Shown piece by piece: positions 62,740 to 64,000 of a stretch of DNA of 64,000 nucleotides (positions are counted from its first letter, which is position 1; every line of letters begins with the position of its first letter). The translations under genes were made by a program, and so were the position numbers. The stretch comes from Streptomyces sp. 840.1 (GTDB lineage Bacteria > Actinomycetota > Actinomycetes > Streptomycetales > Streptomycetaceae). The notes beneath the pieces were generated by a model that searched no databases, was not told where the DNA came from, and saw only the letters and a list, made by a program, of their open reading frames with translations. The stretch covers positions 3,167,001 to 3,231,000 of the forward strand of contig NZ_RJUU01000001.1 in assembly GCF_003751445.1 (NCBI RefSeq), written 5' to 3'.

Positions 62740-63210
62740 TCAATGGTCTTCATCCGAGGTCATGGATCTCTCTGCTGCGGGTCGCAGCGCGTGGATCAGG
62801 GCACACACGTTATCGGAAATTCTCTTCCAGGAATCCCCTTCTCCCAGAAAGTGCACGCTTGGATTGGTGAAGGATCCCCTGTAATCCAGCACGAAGGGAA
62901 GATCGGGTCCGAGGTTCCCGATTATTACAGTATTCAGCCGCGACATGGTGCCTGGCATCGGGCGCGCCTCGGATGTGCCGAGATAGCATTGCAAAGTCTC
63001 TTCATCGAGCTCTTCGCGCCACCATGTGGTCATCCCGGTCATCTGGGAAATCGAATGGAAGCGGGGGCGGACGGGGGCCTGGCCAAACACCGCCTCGATT
63101 CGTGGGGAGTTGGCCAGATCCGCCCAGCTGCCATTCTTGATTGATTCGACCAGGCAGGCAGGGAGAGGCAGGCTGAATACCGACTCGCTGAATTCTGCTT
63201 CGCCGTTCAT
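62740..63210 (-). CDS. Candidate immunity protein (SMI1/KNR4-like tail) for the adjacent toxin
   Basis: The product (156 aa) has no signal peptide. The segment NLGPDLPFVLDYRGSFTNPS, then VHFLGEGDSWKRISDNVCAL, resembles the C-terminal part of SUKH/SMI1-KNR4 immunity proteins (ALDYR...P.V... W..IA). It starts in ATGA overlap with the toxin stop, the position expected for the cognate antidote. Local G+C is low for this chromosome (28 of 60 bases at 62701-62760, beside its 3' end; 31 of 60 at 62881-62940), in line with recent acquisition. Confidence 0.72.
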   Translation of the reverse strand: MNGEAEFSESVFSLPLPACLVESIKNGSWADLANSPRIEAVFGQAPVRPRFHSISQMTGMTTWWREELDEETLQCYLGTSEARPMPGTMSRLNTVIIGNLGPDLPFVLDYRGSFTNPSVHFLGEGDSWKRISDNVCALIHALRPAAERSMTSDEDH

Positions 63211-64000
63211 CTGGACCTCACCTGCCTGCCCGTGGCGCCGGCTATCGCATCCATTATCGCCTGTCTTCCCTCGAGAGGGGCCACGGGATCGCCATGGTTT
63301 CTTCGATTCACACTTCGTGAGAACCAGGCCACGGATATGCCGTCCTCCTCAAGGAATATATTGAATGCGACCGTGTCCCTGGAGCCCCTGAAGTGCCAGA
63401 AGTTGACTTCCCCGTGCCCTCCTTGCGACAGGACGGCATTCGGGAATCTCGAGGGATCCTTGTCGTCAATGCTCAGGCGGGCATAAAACACTCCGTCATT
63501 TGGGTCGTAGACTCCACTGTAAACGTCCCCTGTTGCAGCCTGGGAGAGTTCTGCCGAGTTATCGAACCCGTCCGCGTTGGAGATTATGTTCTCGTTGCAG
63601 TTGTGAACGAGGATCGATGTGGCCCTCGCCACAACATAGTAGGTGTGGACGTTGCCGACGGTCATGTTGTGGACGGTGGTGTCCTGGACCGTCCAGCGGG
63701 CGATCGCCGTGATCTGGACGTGCGTCCCCGCGCTGGTGCGGAGCCATTCGCCGGGCTTGAGGTCCGTGGCCTTGATCCAGGCGTTCAGTTCGGGGACCCA
63801 GAAGGGGTGGCCGTCGGTCGCGGTGACCTGGGCCGTTCTGGTGCCCTTCTTGCCGTCGGTGTCGATCGTGACCCTGACCAGGTGCTTCAGGCCCTGGCCC
63901 TTGATCTCGGCCGTGACCGTCTCGGTCCGGGTCTCACCGGTTGCCGGGTCGGTCGTGACGACCTTGTCGCCGGCCCTGACCTTCTCGATCGGCTTCGTCG
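63207..64000 (-). CDS. Polymorphic toxin C-terminus: HINT domain plus unrecognised toxin tip (N-terminus beyond window)
   Basis: The visible part (264 codons) enters from the right edge, so the delivery and repeat region is not seen. From the edge to about 63600 it reads as a pre-toxin HINT protease domain: IEKVRAGDKVVTTDPATGET, TDGHPFWVPELNAWI, and the end VGNVHTYYVVARATSILVHN then Cys, with the usual VHNC autocleavage signature. After this Cys a toxin domain of about 130 residues follows (AATGDVYSGVYDPNDG, GHGEVNFWHFRGSRDTVAF, SRSVNRRNHGDPVAPLEGRQ). I do not recognise its family; conserved His, Arg and Asp suggest an enzyme. It is coupled to the immunity gene downstream. Confidence 0.82.
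   Translation of the reverse strand, partial: TKPIEKVRAGDKVVTTDPATGETRTETVTAEIKGQGLKHLVRVTIDTDGKKGTRTAQVTATDGHPFWVPELNAWIKATDLKPGEWLRTSAGTHVQITAIARWTVQDTTVHNMTVGNVHTYYVVARATSILVHNCNENIISNADGFDNSAELSQAATGDVYSGVYDPNDGVFYARLSIDDKDPSRFPNAVLSQGGHGEVNFWHFRGSRDTVAFNIFLEEDGISVAWFSRSVNRRNHGDPVAPLEGRQAIMDAIAGATGRQVRSR

Overview
The window looks like a chromosomal segment of a Streptomyces (high-GC Gram-positive actinomycete). G+C and third-position GC are very high, GTG starts and 4-base start/stop overlaps are common, and the gene neighbourhoods are actinomycete: tatD-(rpf)-rsmA-ispE, galT-galE-galK with a divergent symporter, ppc, pth-rplY-prs-glmU-tRNA-Gln, mfd, an ECF42-type sigma factor with a YCII partner, and a CebR-type operator before a beta-mannanase. 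All names rest on motifs and family knowledge; no database was searched.

Layout. 0-6 kb: housekeeping genes (tatD end, rsmA, ispE, an ABC-F ATPase) with two decayed loci between them, an Rpf-like G5-domain remnant and a YefM/YoeB-like remnant fused in frame. 6-12 kb: three tandem membrane-anchored beta-propeller paralogues with Pro/Gly/Gln-rich cytoplasmic tails. 12-20 kb: two LuxR-type response regulators without kinases, flanking a galactose module (symporter and small partner on the minus strand, galTEK on the plus strand). 20-25 kb: a coupled minus-strand operon (YCII protein, ECF42-like sigma factor, hexapeptide acetyltransferase), a secreted GH5/FN3/CBM2 mannanase and a divergent MarR/methyltransferase pair. 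26-37.5 kb: a secreted FG-GAP protein, desaturase plus TetR, ppc, a small membrane protein, pth, rplY, prs, glmU and tRNA-Gln.

37.7-45 kb: an orphan histidine kinase, then a compact set of polymorphic-toxin-type domains. Two predicted deaminases and one WHH nuclease domain lie beside or inside the same polypeptide as immunity-type domains (SUKH-3, SMI1/KNR4, Imm35-like, SUKH-4-like). 45-52 kb: a MarR/MFS efflux pair with a curious 12-bp repeat array, a broken second MFS gene and a MacB/FtsX-type ABC exporter. 52-60 kb: mfd, a decayed ATPase fragment, an ArsR-like/MFS pair with two strong operators, an RsbW-like ATP-binding protein and a UTRA-only/GntR tandem pair. 60-64 kb: a divergent TetR/SCO6745-family pair, a secreted HNH lipoprotein, and the HINT-plus-toxin end of a large polymorphic toxin with its candidate immunity gene. 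The toxin tip and immunity gene are visibly lower in G+C.

The best material for novelty is (i) the 39-44 kb toxin/immunity-domain fusions, (ii) the toxin tip at the right edge, (iii) several clean paired operator arrays next to local regulators, and (iv) genes caught in decay, notably the antitoxin-toxin fusion remnant.
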